A DNA stretch of 64,000 bases from Thalassotalea profundi. Lineage in GTDB: Bacteria > Pseudomonadota > Gammaproteobacteria > Enterobacterales > Alteromonadaceae. The stretch spans positions 23,546 to 87,545 of the forward strand of contig NZ_BNAH01000011.1 of the NCBI RefSeq assembly GCF_014653195.1, read 5' to 3'. The number at the start of each line of letters is the position of its first letter. The first letter of the stretch is position 1. This document shows positions 1 to 9,134 of the stretch, in pieces. The notes beneath the pieces are model-generated. The model did not search any database and was not told the origin of the DNA. It worked only from the letters and a program-made list of their open reading frames with translations. A program made the position numbers and the translations under genes.

Positions 1-159
1 GAAGTCATCATCTTGAGGTGATTTTTTCTCAACTATTTCTATATTTTCAATAGATTGAGATGGCTCTTCAATTAATGATTCATCAGCTGTTTGCTCTTTA
101 GTTTTTTCTTTTTGGCCACCTAAACCTAACCAAGAAAACATACCTTTCTTTTTTGACAT
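1..159 (-). CDS. ftsY: FtsY, signal recognition particle receptor (N-terminal 53 residues only)
   Basis: Partial gene running off the left edge. The visible N-terminus starts MSKKKGMFSWLGLGG and continues into an acidic, Gln/Glu-rich stretch. That is the usual start of gammaproteobacterial FtsY: a short basic, amphipathic membrane-targeting helix followed by the acidic A domain. The NG GTPase domain would lie outside the window. FtsY docks SRP-ribosome complexes on the inner membrane. The gene is divergent from rsmD with about 115 bases between starts, the standard neighbourhood in gammaproteobacteria, which supports the call although only the leader is visible. Confidence 0.85.
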   Translation of the reverse strand, partial: MSKKKGMFSWLGLGGQKEKTKEQTADESLIEEPSQSIENIEIVEKKSPQDDDF

Positions 160-275
160 ACTCACAATTTCTTTTATTTGCGCAGATTAATGATAGTAAT
201 TGCGCGGTAAACAAGGATAGAATTACTTATATAGTAACACCTAAAATGCCGACAAAAAACAAAAGCCTTTAGCAA

Positions 276-875
276 ATGCACAAAGCCAAAAAACAGCAAA
301 CAAAATCAAGCAAAAACCAAACTAAAATCGGAGCTATTCGTATCATTTCGGGTAAGTATCGAGGGCGAAAGCTTCCCGTATTAATGGCCGAAGGGCTAAG
401 ACCCACAACAGATAGAGTCAAAGAAACGTTGTTCAATTGGTTAATGCCGTATATAAATGCCAGTAATTGTTTAGATTGTTTTGCTGGTGCTGGCAGTTTA
501 GGTTTTGAAGCCTTGTCACGCGGCGCTAGTAATGTCACGTTAATAGAATTAGACAGATCTGCCGCAAAGCAACTGAACGACAATAAAAAATTACTTAATG
601 CTCAAAACCTTAATGTGATAAATACCAATTCACTTCAATATTTAGCTCAACCAGCACCTATGAATTACGATATTGTTTTTATTGACCCGCCATTTCATCA
701 GGGACTAGCAGAAGAAGCTTGCTCCCTAGTTAATAATGGTTGGCTTAATAAAAATGCATTAATTTATTTAGAAGTAGAAAGTAGCGGAACGGCTTTATCA
801 CTCCCTGAAAATTGGGATTTGTTAAAAGAAAAGATAGCAGGACAGGTTGCTTACCGTTTATATCAAGCAACCTAA
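276..875 (+). CDS. rsmD: RsmD, 16S rRNA (guanine(966)-N2)-methyltransferase
   Basis: 199-residue Rossmann-fold methyltransferase that transfers a methyl group from SAM to N2 of G966 of 16S rRNA in the assembling 30S subunit. Visible marks are the family N-terminal segment ISGKYRGRKLPV near residue 25, the RPTTDRVKETLFNWL segment at 42-56, the SAM-binding loop DCFAGAGSLGFEA at 67-79, and the catalytic DPPF motif at 137-140. Length fits the family. It is divergent from ftsY as in many gammaproteobacteria. Its stop codon overlaps the stop of the convergent acetyltransferase gene. The lysine-rich first 15 residues are not conserved in the family and the start has no strong Shine-Dalgarno. Confidence 0.95.
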   Translation: MHKAKKQQTKSSKNQTKIGAIRIISGKYRGRKLPVLMAEGLRPTTDRVKETLFNWLMPYINASNCLDCFAGAGSLGFEALSRGASNVTLIELDRSAAKQLNDNKKLLNAQNLNVINTNSLQYLAQPAPMNYDIVFIDPPFHQGLAEEACSLVNNGWLNKNALIYLEVESSGTALSLPENWDLLKEKIAGQVAYRLYQAT

Positions 876-1393
876 ATTTTGCTCAATAACTCAAAATAGC
901 GGCATTTAGGCTCATTTTCATACAATTGCATTGTTTTTAATTGTTTAAATCCTATGCTTTCAAGTAAACCAATAGAGCTAATATTATTAAGGCTAGTAAC
1001 CGCGGCAATTTTATCTATTTTAAGCTGCTGTTGTGCATATTCTAGTACGGCATTTACGGCTTCCTTAGCATAGCCTTTACGCCAGAACGCTGGTAAGTAT
1101 GCATAGCCAATATCAGGCAATGTTAATTCAGGCCTTTTTAATAAGCCACACATTCCAATCAACATATTATTTTCAATGAGTTCAACTGCGTACAGTCCAA
1201 AGCCATGTGTTTTATAGCTCATTATTGGCCCTGCATTTAAGTACTCAATTGCATCTGCAACCGAGCGTACTCCTTTATCGGTAATATTTTCGATAAAAGA
1301 AGGCTCATTAAGTAATTTTACAATAAATTCAGCATCTTGATGAGAAAACCGTCTTATAACCAGTCTTGGTGTTTGGCAAACAATCATCATCAT
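872..1393 (-). CDS. GNAT-family N-acetyltransferase (RimJ/RimL-like)
   Basis: About 173 residues. Starts IVCQTPRLVIRRF, the usual beginning of RimJ/RimL-type acetyltransferases. Later comes GYAYLPAFWRKGYAKEAV, the acetyl-CoA pyrophosphate-binding region, and then NNISSIGLLESIGF, the common N-x-x-S-x-x-x-L-E-x-x-G-F signature. It should transfer acetyl from acetyl-CoA to an amine; the substrate cannot be told. The frame is open to 1444, but the ATG at 1393 has GAGG five bases upstream and the longer start lies inside a terminator hairpin, so 1393 is preferred. Convergent with rsmD. Confidence 0.85.
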   Translation of the reverse strand: MMMIVCQTPRLVIRRFSHQDAEFIVKLLNEPSFIENITDKGVRSVADAIEYLNAGPIMSYKTHGFGLYAVELIENNMLIGMCGLLKRPELTLPDIGYAYLPAFWRKGYAKEAVNAVLEYAQQQLKIDKIAAVTSLNNISSIGLLESIGFKQLKTMQLYENEPKCRYFELLSKI

Positions 1394-1423
1394 TTTTCCC
1401 TCATAATTTACTGTAAATTGATA

Positions 1424-1453
1424 AAATGGCTTGGAAAAAACCAAGCCATTTAT
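1424..1453 (-). terminator. Rho-independent terminator of the serine hydrolase gene
   Basis: Perfect 11-bp stem (AAATGGCTTGG / CCAAGCCATTT) with a six-base loop, just after the stop at 1466 on the minus strand and followed there by a short T run. It also bounds the start of the acetyltransferase gene. Confidence 0.7.
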
Positions 1454-1465
1454 TGCAACAACGGC

Positions 1466-3037
1466 TTACTTTTTAGGTGTTAATTTAAGATCATGAAAGT
1501 CAAAGCTAAAATCTGTTAAGTTAGAAACAGCTTTCATTGTTACGTAGTTAATAGACCCATCGACATCTAAATTGAAATTTACAAAAGCATCCGCTTCTAA
1601 AGTACGATCATCCCAACGAACAATAAACGTATTATGTTGATAGTGCTCTAAGGTGCCTCTCAATTCGAGGGTTTTAGTAAAGCTCATATAAAGCTGACCA
1701 TCTACTTCCTCAATGGCTATATCACCGTACCAATCATCTTGATAAAGCTGTGCATAGTCTTCAAGAGGTAACGAAGGCTTTGAATTTTCGTCAATATTTG
1801 CCTTGGCGTCAGCTAAACGCTTACTTTCTTGAGCTAAACGTTTATCTCTACTTACTTGATAATGTGCTACCCAATCTTTTTTAGGCAGATTCAGATACTC
1901 ATTTAAAATTTGATCTGCAATTGCATTAAAAGCATACCCTGATTGTTGATTAGTCAAAATGACCATACCTAGGTTTTCTTCAGGTACTAAAACAACTTTA
2001 GATACCATTCCTAAAATACCTCCTGTGTGATAAACCAATTTAACACCATGGTAGTCTTTCATAAACCAACCTAGTCCATACGCAAGAAAGTGTGTTTTAT
2101 CTCTTTCAGTTGCTAACGCAGATACAGGTAATAAGGTACGTGCTTGCCATAATTCAGCGCTTTGCGTGGCACTAAATAAACGTTTTTCTTTATGTTCAGC
2201 TTTAGCATAAGCCCCTTGATTCAACATCGCTGTGATCCATTTACTCATATCATTTACACTTGAAGCCACTGAGCCTGCTGATGAAAACTTTTCAAGGAAA
2301 TTACCACCCACAACATTTAATTTCCCGTTAAGTGGCACATGTGCACGAGCAACATTTGTATTGCTTTTATCAATTAAAGAAAACTTAGCTTTAGTATTGT
2401 TCATTGCTAACGGTTTAAATATATTTTCAGTAATATTTTCTTGCCATGATTTACCGGTAATACGCGCAATTATCTCGCCAGCCAAAATATACATTAAATT
2501 GTCGTAAGCAAATTCACTGCGAAAACTACTTGCTTCGGGCAAATATTTAATCCCTTTTATTATCTCTGCCATGGTATGGCTTGTTTCCGGCCAGATCATC
2601 AAATCGCCAGCACCTAAACCTAAACCACTATTGTGTGACAGCAAGTCGATAATAGTGAATTCACGAGTGACATAGGCATCAGGCATTTGAAATTCAGGAA
2701 TTATATCGATTACACGGGTACGCCAAGTCAACTTACCTTGATCAACAAGTTGTGCAATTAATGCCGCGGTCATCGCTTTAGTATTAGAAGCGACACCAAA
2801 CAAAGTATCTGCATTAACTTTCAGATCTTTACCATGCTCTATAACACCAAAGCCTTGATTGAGTATAAGTTCTCCATCTTTTACTATAGCAACGGCCACA
2901 CCTGGCACTTGAAATGTGCTCATAGTGCGTGTAACCGTTTCTTTTATCGTCTCTAATTTGGTATCACTAGGGCCTGCATTAACAAATATTGCTATAGACC
3001 ATAAAATACTGGCAACAATTAAATGAGTGGGTTTCAT
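1466..3037 (-). CDS. Exported serine hydrolase, beta-lactamase/class C PBP fold with C-terminal DUF3471-like domain
   Basis: 523 residues with a signal peptide (cleavage near residue 21, VNAG). The beta-lactamase-fold catalytic residues are visible: S84-N-T-K87 (SxxK), Y178-D-N180 (YxN) and H337-T-G339 (KTG equivalent). The last roughly 130 residues form a separate beta-rich domain of the DUF3471 kind often fused to these periplasmic esterases and peptidases. Such proteins include D-aminopeptidases, esterases and AmpH-like peptidases; nothing indicates a resistance enzyme. It is monocistronic with its own terminator, and the substrate is unknown. Confidence 0.88.
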   Translation of the reverse strand: MKPTHLIVASILWSIAIFVNAGPSDTKLETIKETVTRTMSTFQVPGVAVAIVKDGELILNQGFGVIEHGKDLKVNADTLFGVASNTKAMTAALIAQLVDQGKLTWRTRVIDIIPEFQMPDAYVTREFTIIDLLSHNSGLGLGAGDLMIWPETSHTMAEIIKGIKYLPEASSFRSEFAYDNLMYILAGEIIARITGKSWQENITENIFKPLAMNNTKAKFSLIDKSNTNVARAHVPLNGKLNVVGGNFLEKFSSAGSVASSVNDMSKWITAMLNQGAYAKAEHKEKRLFSATQSAELWQARTLLPVSALATERDKTHFLAYGLGWFMKDYHGVKLVYHTGGILGMVSKVVLVPEENLGMVILTNQQSGYAFNAIADQILNEYLNLPKKDWVAHYQVSRDKRLAQESKRLADAKANIDENSKPSLPLEDYAQLYQDDWYGDIAIEEVDGQLYMSFTKTLELRGTLEHYQHNTFIVRWDDRTLEADAFVNFNLDVDGSINYVTMKAVSNLTDFSFDFHDLKLTPKK

Positions 3038-3165
3038 TGAGGTTCCTAATTTTTATGCTTTTGTATGTTATAAATGAACATGATCTAAGAAGTTATCATT
3101 TACCCAAAACAGCATTAATTAAGTTTACTAAGTCAGGTAAAAAATACATTAAGTCGAAAATTAAT

Positions 3166-3762
3166 TTAAAATTCAATACCTAAGTTAGATATTCCTTCAG
3201 ATAATGCTATTTTTTTGATTTTTTCGCAGGTTTGTTTATTTTCACTGGAGTCCTTAATAAGATCAAATAATTCATTTTGCATTTCTTTTTCCCACACCAT
3301 TAACGGATGCTGGTCAATCATTTCATCAGTAATTTCGGTATCATCTTCAGGAAATTCTTGAGCTATCATTAATTCAATATAAAAGCTCACGCTGTTATAC
3401 GACAGTCTTGAAACCGCACTAAAGCCTTCATCGTTTTCATTATCTTGCATCGCTTGCAAAAGTGACATTAGAGCCATAGAAGTATCTAATGCAGGATATA
3501 CGCCAAAAGAGTCAAAAGATTCTGGATCCGGAATTTGTTCTTCAAGTTTGGTCAATTGTGCTTGATAGTTAATTTTAATTTTTTGAGACTTATCTAAACG
3601 CTGCCAAATTAAGTCAAGTTGGTTACGCAATATAGTTGAATTACCAAATTCAGAGGCCTGCGAAAACATTTGATAATTAGGCAGCATACGCTCAATTAAA
3701 ACAGCACCAAATGCTATTTTTTGCCAAAGAGAAAGCTTGTTTACGGGTAGATGTATTGTCAC
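3166..3762 (-). CDS. yjaG: YjaG family protein (DUF416)
   Basis: 198-residue soluble, helical, acidic protein without signal peptide. The N-terminal LSLWQKIAFGAVLIERMLPNY segment and the central EEQIPDPESFDSFGVYPALD segment are typical of the YjaG/DUF416 family, which is widespread in gammaproteobacteria and has no assigned reaction. Length matches the family. It stands alone, 69 bases downstream of the coiled-coil gene on the same strand. The family call is confident; the function is unknown. Confidence 0.8.
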   Translation of the reverse strand: MTIHLPVNKLSLWQKIAFGAVLIERMLPNYQMFSQASEFGNSTILRNQLDLIWQRLDKSQKIKINYQAQLTKLEEQIPDPESFDSFGVYPALDTSMALMSLLQAMQDNENDEGFSAVSRLSYNSVSFYIELMIAQEFPEDDTEITDEMIDQHPLMVWEKEMQNELFDLIKDSSENKQTCEKIKKIALSEGISNLGIEF

Positions 3763-3831
3763 TTATATTTCCAATCACTTTGATATAGGTTTAAATTTAA
3801 TGAGTTTTGCAATGCCTTTGACACAAAAGTA

Positions 3832-5331
3832 CTATTCATTTTGCTGAGCCAATTGCTTTTGAGCATATTCAAATCGTAATCGATATTCCGTTAATTTAGT
3901 TTCTAATTCAGCAATTTCAGTAGTTAATTTTTCATTAAGTGCGTTATTTTCATCTCGTAGGTACTTAATTGTTTCACGCGCTTGAGCATATTCAGACTCT
4001 TGCTTATCTCTATTATCAACAAAGCGTTGTTGGACACTACTCACTTTCTCACTTGACGCTTTCAACTCTTTATTTAATTGAATTATTTGATTTTTCTGCT
4101 GTTCATTTTCTGTCTCAAGTTCAGACAAGCTAGCGGCTATTGTTTTATTATGCTGTTCAAGTTCATCATGCTCATGTGCATTAGCAGCTAACTGCTGTTG
4201 TAGATCATTATTATCTTTAGTTAACGTTTGAATACGCTCACGTTCCAATTTTATAGTCTTCGTTTGAGCTTCTAACTCTTGTTCAACACTTTCCAATTTA
4301 GATTGCAGTTTTTTCGTTAGTGCCTCACTCTGTCCAAGAGATTCTGCCGCCGTTTTATATTGAGTCAGTTGTTCACTTAATTGACTCATTTTATTTTCGT
4401 TGTCTTTTTCTATCTGCGCTTGTTTCTCTTTCAACGACTCAAATGCTTTTGTTTCAACTATTAGTTTTTCTTGCAACGACTTGATTAAAGTTTCATCTTC
4501 GCGATTTTTAGTTTCTAAGGTTGAATTTCTCGTTTTTTCTTCATTTACTTCTATAGCTAATGTTTCGACTCGCGCCTTCTCTCCCTTTAACTCTTTAGAT
4601 AGATCTTCTAACTGAGTTGATAAGGTTTCACATTGCTTGGCAAATTGTATTGCTTGCGTTTGATGCTCTGAAACAGAGTTAGTTGTTGACGCTATTTTGC
4701 TGGCAAATTCAGACTTTGCATGAGCCTGCTCAGCCAAAGCATTGTTGAGTTGATCTCTTAATTCGGAAATTTGCTGATTTTGAACGTTTAATGTGGCCGC
4801 TTTTGCTTGATCCGTTTTAATTAAGTTTTCTTTAACTTTAGTTAATTGTTCAATTTCTGATGTCAGCGTAGTTAATTGCTGACGTTGTACTTCAAGTGTC
4901 TGACTTTGCTCTTGCTCTTTTAAGGTTAGCTTTTTAACTGTGTCAGTTAGCGAGCTATTCTCTTTCAGTTTTTCTTTTAAAACTGACTCTGTATCCGTTA
5001 ATTTTGCACCATTTAAATCTGTTATATTTTTTAATTCATTTTGCTGGCGGATATTTTCTTGTTGTAATGTGTCGATGAGCATTTGTTGCTCTTTAATCGT
5101 CGCTTCAGATTGAGCCTGAGTAAGTGCTATATGTTTAAGTTGTTCACTATTGGTATTTTTAACGGTGATAAAATGCGGGTGTTGTTCTACTTCGTCGATG
5201 GTTATTTCTTTATTCTGATGAGACGAACGAACAAGTTCAGCGACCTTTTCTTCTATTTGCACATAGATTTCACCCGCTAAGCTTTGAATACTCTCTTCAA
5301 TACTGTCTGTGACTTTCTTCTGATCAGCCAT
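3832..5331 (-). CDS. Long coiled-coil protein of unknown function
   Basis: About 499 residues, almost wholly predicted coiled coil: heptads rich in Gln, Glu, Lys and Leu run from about residue 60 to the end with hardly a proline. The first about 55 residues (DSIEESIQSLAGEIYVQIEEKVAELV) look like a small helical head, loosely like the N-terminal DNA-binding heads of KfrA-type proteins, but this resemblance is weak. There is no signal peptide or membrane helix, so it is probably cytoplasmic and filamentous or dimeric. The frame is open to 5373, but the ATG at 5331 has AGGGGA upstream and is preferred. It may share a transcript with the DUF416 gene 69 bases downstream. I do not recognise a named family. 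Confidence 0.7.
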   Translation of the reverse strand: MADQKKVTDSIEESIQSLAGEIYVQIEEKVAELVRSSHQNKEITIDEVEQHPHFITVKNTNSEQLKHIALTQAQSEATIKEQQMLIDTLQQENIRQQNELKNITDLNGAKLTDTESVLKEKLKENSSLTDTVKKLTLKEQEQSQTLEVQRQQLTTLTSEIEQLTKVKENLIKTDQAKAATLNVQNQQISELRDQLNNALAEQAHAKSEFASKIASTTNSVSEHQTQAIQFAKQCETLSTQLEDLSKELKGEKARVETLAIEVNEEKTRNSTLETKNREDETLIKSLQEKLIVETKAFESLKEKQAQIEKDNENKMSQLSEQLTQYKTAAESLGQSEALTKKLQSKLESVEQELEAQTKTIKLERERIQTLTKDNNDLQQQLAANAHEHDELEQHNKTIAASLSELETENEQQKNQIIQLNKELKASSEKVSSVQQRFVDNRDKQESEYAQARETIKYLRDENNALNEKLTTEIAELETKLTEYRLRFEYAQKQLAQQNE

Positions 5332-5491
5332 ATTATCCCCTAATTTAAATACAGCAATAAGATAAACTAGCACAGCTAAGGTGTACTGTTAAATTATATT
5401 AAACCAAGTTATTGGTAAATAAACACACTAATAACCTCAATTTTAAGCTACGTTAAGCACGTTTATTTATTCACCTTTAAATTTAGTTTAC

Positions 5492-5517
5492 AAAAAAGGG
5501 CTAAAATAGCCCTTTTT
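5492..5517 (-). terminator. Rho-independent terminator of the SapC-family gene
   Basis: Stem AAAAAGGGCTA / TAGCCCTTTTT with a three-base loop, 35 bases after the minus-strand stop at 5552 and followed by a T run on that strand. Confidence 0.8.
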
Positions 5518-5551
5518 ACTTAACATTTAATTTACTTTATTTTAAAGCGAA

Positions 5552-6307
5552 TTATTTAGTCTCTTCTACTGGTCTAAAGTGAATACCACTTACTTTAGCT
5601 GGATTATCGCTAGTATTACGTAATTGTGCTAAACGATTTACTTGACCAACTGAGACTAACATTGCATGAATTGGGATAAATAATCCACGCTTATGAAAGT
5701 CCATTACTTTTTCTTCAGGTAATGCCTGAAGCTTTTTCTCATCGATACCGTATAAACCTACTAACTTTTTATTTTCACCTGTATTCAGTGAAAGTTGTAG
5801 TTCCAACTCCATAAGTAATTCATTTTCTAGAAGTACTTTTAAAAAGTTTTCTGTATTAATTTCATCTTCGTAAACACGACCTAATGATTCATGCACGCTT
5901 TTTAATAACTCAGTTTCATTACCATCGGCATCAAATAATGCATCGTCTTTATCTTCACCAACAAACGGGCTATCTAAATCAATACAAGCTGTTAATGTTT
6001 TTTCTTTTTCAGGATCTAATCCTAACGTAAAAGGGACTAATGAAATGCTTTGAGGGACATAAATAGCATTCCACTTATCTTCGCCGTAATATAAGTTTTC
6101 GCCAGCTTCTAAGCCTAACATTGCAACAGAGCGATAGCGTGATGAATCAGGATCTTTTACAATAACAATAGGGTAACTTGTGGCAGCTTGAGCAAATTCA
6201 CGTGCAGTTACAGGAACGATATGCTGATTTTCAACATGTGCTAAGTTACGTTTTTTAGCAAGTTTTAGATTTTGATGTTGCTCTTTTTTTACTGGTACAA
6301 TATTCAT
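5552..6307 (-). CDS. SapC family protein
   Basis: 251 residues, no signal peptide. The N-terminus (VPVTAREFAQAATSYPIVIVKD followed by MLGLEAGENLYY) is characteristic of the Pfam SapC family, named after a Campylobacter S-layer-associated protein and unrelated to the SapC peptide permease. In marine Alteromonadales and Caulobacterales such genes often sit in TBDR/tryptophan-halogenase carbohydrate loci. Here it is alone, with its own terminator. No catalytic function is established for the family; this one is probably cytoplasmic. Confidence 0.8.
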   Translation of the reverse strand: MNIVPVKKEQHQNLKLAKKRNLAHVENQHIVPVTAREFAQAATSYPIVIVKDPDSSRYRSVAMLGLEAGENLYYGEDKWNAIYVPQSISLVPFTLGLDPEKEKTLTACIDLDSPFVGEDKDDALFDADGNETELLKSVHESLGRVYEDEINTENFLKVLLENELLMELELQLSLNTGENKKLVGLYGIDEKKLQALPEEKVMDFHKRGLFIPIHAMLVSVGQVNRLAQLRNTSDNPAKVSGIHFRPVEETK

Positions 6308-6531
6308 AAAAGGTCTCGAGTTTTCTGAACTGCGCTTATCGTTATTTTGCAGTCGTTATTTTTTAGTTAAGTAAGTTATGGTGACATTAATAATAGCTTT
6401 CAATGGTTCATCCATAAAAAAGTGCTAATTAATCACTACAAAAGCTTGAATGAATTATTGTATATTAAAATTAATTAATAACAATCAATACTATAGTACG
6501 TTTAATTCTATAAATTATTAAAGGAAATAAA

Positions 6532-6864
6532 ATGCAACGAACATCATTTCTATTCACCATTTTACTTCCTTTATTACTAATTGGTTTATTATTTTCTTAC
6601 CCTGTAAGCAGCAAGCCTAAAACAACGACTCTCTTTGCTAAAACCCCAGAAGGATTTATTAAAGCTAAAATTAAAAATGAAACATTTGAAGAATTAGCTT
6701 GTTACATTGCCATAGATGGCTTTAAAAAAAAGTTCCGCTTATCTGGAAACATGGAATCTAAATGGGTTGCTGCCACAGATAAACGTTTTGCTTATACGAG
6801 TTTCAGTACTTGGTGTGATTATATTGAGTTTTACCCCCAATATAAAAAATATAAACTGGGTTAA
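6532..6864 (+). CDS. Small exported protein of unknown function
   Basis: 110 residues with a strong N-terminal hydrophobic segment (residues 6-22) that ends in PVSSKP, so a secreted or anchored protein. The mature part is basic with two cysteines (C57 and C95) that could form a disulfide in the periplasm. An AGGAAA Shine-Dalgarno sits just before the ATG. The next small exported protein starts about 30 bases downstream, so the two probably form an operon. No family recognised. Confidence 0.65.
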   Translation: MQRTSFLFTILLPLLLIGLLFSYPVSSKPKTTTLFAKTPEGFIKAKIKNETFEELACYIAIDGFKKKFRLSGNMESKWVAATDKRFAYTSFSTWCDYIEFYPQYKKYKLG

Positions 6865-6896
6865 TACTCGCTAATAAACATGCTAAAGGAGTGGTT

Positions 6897-7238
6897 TTGT
6901 TAATAAAATATATATCACCGATAAAGTTTTTTACTCCTATTCTTATAGGACTTTCCTTATATAACTTTCAAACTTGCGCTGAAAGTAAAAATACGACTAA
7001 TATTAGCGCCATTATTTCTAAGAAAGAATTTCTATCTTATAAAGATGTTGGTGAGTTTATCGATAACGCACCCAAAGTAACCATTGAAGTTCCTGCTGAA
7101 GAAAGTGATATTAAAGAGTATGGTGCGGGCGTAGTTAAAACAATAACGGGCTCTGACTGCGATAGAGACGGCACCATGGATGATAATCAAAAGTGTAATG
7201 CGGTATACCTTAAGTTATGGTTAAAATATCAACGCTAG
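6897..7238 (+). CDS. Small exported protein with a calcium-loop-like motif
   Basis: About 113 residues. The hydrophobic N-terminus (PIKFFTPILIGLSLYNF) is followed by TCAES, a possible signal peptide. Near the C-terminus is DCDRDGTMDDNQKC, an Asp-rich DxDxDGxxDD loop of EF-hand or thrombospondin-3 type flanked by two cysteines, so calcium binding is plausible. Start: the frame opens with GTG at 6891, but AAAGGA lies immediately next to it; the TTG at 6897 is at proper spacing and is preferred. Second gene of a two-gene unit. No family recognised. Confidence 0.55.
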   Translation: MLIKYISPIKFFTPILIGLSLYNFQTCAESKNTTNISAIISKKEFLSYKDVGEFIDNAPKVTIEVPAEESDIKEYGAGVVKTITGSDCDRDGTMDDNQKCNAVYLKLWLKYQR

Positions 7239-7273
7239 ACATTTAATTAAAACGGTCAATTAACAATACATAT

Positions 7274-8119
7274 TTATACACCATGTTCTTTTTGAAGCGT
7301 TTTTGTGATCATAAATTCAAAAAAACTTGCAGAAAAGGCTTTAAACTCTTTACTAATTTTTATTAACTCCTCATCTTTTACTATGTCGTCTTTTGTTTGA
7401 CCTTGATTATGCAACCATTCAATGCGCTGATACCATAAGTTAGCATTGTGTTTAAAGGTAGCAAGCTCTGATTTTGTTGACGAAAAGTGACCATGTGCCG
7501 TTACAATTTTCGTTGCATCATTAGCAAGAGAAAGCGCTTTATCAAGAACGCGATTCAAACCTTTGCTTCCAGCAAAAAAAGCATGAGGGTAGGCGTTATG
7601 CATATAAGTATCCCCCATAAAAATAACATTACTCTTTTTAAAGTGAATTAAAATATCGTGACTAGAGTGAGACGGAATATGCACAAGTTCAATTTTTTCA
7701 TTGCCTATATCAATTGAATACGTTTCTTGAAAAGATACAAACTGAGTTGGCTCATGTTTATCATTTTCAGCGTGCACAACAATCACGGCACCTAATTCTG
7801 TATAGAAGCTATTGGCGCCACTGTGGTCAATGTGGTTGTGGGAATTAATTACATACTTTATTGGCTTTCCGGTAATGTCAGCTACCGCCTTAGCGAATAC
7901 AGCATTATTTCCTCTCCCCGCAACAGGATCAATTAACAAAGCGGACTTTTCGCCAATAAATACACCAATATTAGTATTTGAGTTTATTGACTTTAGCACA
8001 AATAAGTTCTCTGCTAGTTTTTGGCTACTAAAGTTAGAAAGGGTTTGAAAAGAATTGGCACTTAATGTGGTCGCCCAACAAAGAATAAAAGAAAAGACGA
8101 GAATATTTATTGGTTTCAT
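7274..8119 (-). CDS. Exported metallo-beta-lactamase-fold hydrolase
   Basis: About 281 residues from the ATG at 8119, which has AAAGGAG upstream and begins a clean signal peptide (MKPINILVFSFILCWATTLSA); the upstream in-frame extension to 8242 is not coding-like. The dinuclear zinc site is visible: H94-x-H96-x-D98-H99, H151 or H154, D170 (MGDTY) and H209/H211. The bridging Asp at 170 is typical of the glyoxalase II/lactonase and quinoprotein-relay branches, not of B1 or B3 beta-lactamases. A periplasmic hydrolase is expected; the substrate is unknown. It lies 79 bases downstream of the TauE/SafE gene. Confidence 0.85.
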   Translation of the reverse strand: MKPINILVFSFILCWATTLSANSFQTLSNFSSQKLAENLFVLKSINSNTNIGVFIGEKSALLIDPVAGRGNNAVFAKAVADITGKPIKYVINSHNHIDHSGANSFYTELGAVIVVHAENDKHEPTQFVSFQETYSIDIGNEKIELVHIPSHSSHDILIHFKKSNVIFMGDTYMHNAYPHAFFAGSKGLNRVLDKALSLANDATKIVTAHGHFSSTKSELATFKHNANLWYQRIEWLHNQGQTKDDIVKDEELIKISKEFKAFSASFFEFMITKTLQKEHGV

Positions 8120-8198
8120 AGCGTACTCCTTTACAGATTTATTCGTTACAGTATTAATCAAATATAAGTGGTTATCTTTAACATAAATGTAACAAACT

Positions 8199-8972
8199 TT
8201 AACCTTGTTTATAAAAAAATACCACTGACATAAAAAGACCAATAGTTACAATAAAATAGCGTAAATGAATTTGTGATAAACGATAGGCGACTGACGCCCC
8301 AATATATCCACCAATAACTGCTGCACCTCCTAATAACATAAGGTATTTTAATGATATGCTCCCCCCGATAATATACACACACACGGCAACTGCAGTTAAA
8401 ATAGCTGACAATATATTTTTTAAGCCATTCATGCCATGTAAATTTGTTTGTCCAATAAAACCCAATACAGCCAAGATAATAATACCTAGACCACCATTAA
8501 AGTAGCCGCCATAAACAGAGGTACACAAGAGTATAAATGTCACGCTTGCTCTATAACTCCATGATTCCTGTGTTTGCTTGCCTGTAGTGTTATGTTCTAT
8601 TGGATGAGACTTAATGAGTGATGGGCCAATGATAAAAGCAAGCGTAGCAAATAAAATCAACCAAGGTATTAGCTGTGAAAATAGTCGTTCACCCGACATT
8701 AATAATATAAGCGCACCAACAATACCTCCAGCAATTGCTAATATCGTAAGTTGAAAAAAACTAAAGTTTGCAGGTAATTCAATATCTTTTCTAAAACGCC
8801 AAGCGCTGGCAATATAGCCTGGAAGCAATGCTGCGGTTCCTGTCGCATTGGCAATCACAGGGGGTACTCCAACAAAAATTAATGCTGGTAAAGTAATAAA
8901 ACTCCCCCCGCCAGCTATAGCATTGAGTAATCCGCCAATAAAACCTGCTAGCGCAATAATGAACCAGTCCAT
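8199..8972 (-). CDS. TauE/SafE-family membrane permease
   Basis: 257 residues, about eight membrane helices. The N-terminal GFIGGLLNAIAGGGSFITLPALIF segment and the repeated second half (GYFNGGLGIIILAVLGF) are diagnostic of the TauE/SafE (sulfite exporter) family. These proteins export sulfite, sulfoacetate or other organosulfur or carboxylate anions. The substrate cannot be told here. It is followed by the exported metallo-hydrolase gene on the same strand. The Shine-Dalgarno before the ATG at 8972 is distant and weak. Confidence 0.85.
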   Translation of the reverse strand: MDWFIIALAGFIGGLLNAIAGGGSFITLPALIFVGVPPVIANATGTAALLPGYIASAWRFRKDIELPANFSFFQLTILAIAGGIVGALILLMSGERLFSQLIPWLILFATLAFIIGPSLIKSHPIEHNTTGKQTQESWSYRASVTFILLCTSVYGGYFNGGLGIIILAVLGFIGQTNLHGMNGLKNILSAILTAVAVCVYIIGGSISLKYLMLLGGAAVIGGYIGASVAYRLSQIHLRYFIVTIGLFMSVVFFYKQG

Positions 8973-9134
8973 TAGTATTTCAACACCCCTTATTTTTTAT
9001 TTTCACGTGTTACTAAAATATACCTAAGCAATATTAAACTTATGCTTAAAATGATAAATATTTCAGCATTTACGAGTGTTATACACAAAGGAACGCTTGT
9101 AAAGAAATGTAGGAAGTTACAATATTGAAATGAT

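Noticed and set aside
1466..3037. Serine beta-lactamase resistance gene
   Set aside because: SxxK and YxN are present, but length, the C-terminal DUF3471-like domain and lack of class A/C/D signatures fit a periplasmic esterase or peptidase.
5552..6307. SapC antimicrobial-peptide permease
   Set aside because: The name is shared only; this protein has no membrane helices and matches the S-layer-associated SapC family.
7274..8119. Metallo-beta-lactamase resistance gene
   Set aside because: It has HxHxDH, but the bridging Asp in MGDTY and lack of the B1 cysteine fit general metallo-hydrolases, not carbapenemases.
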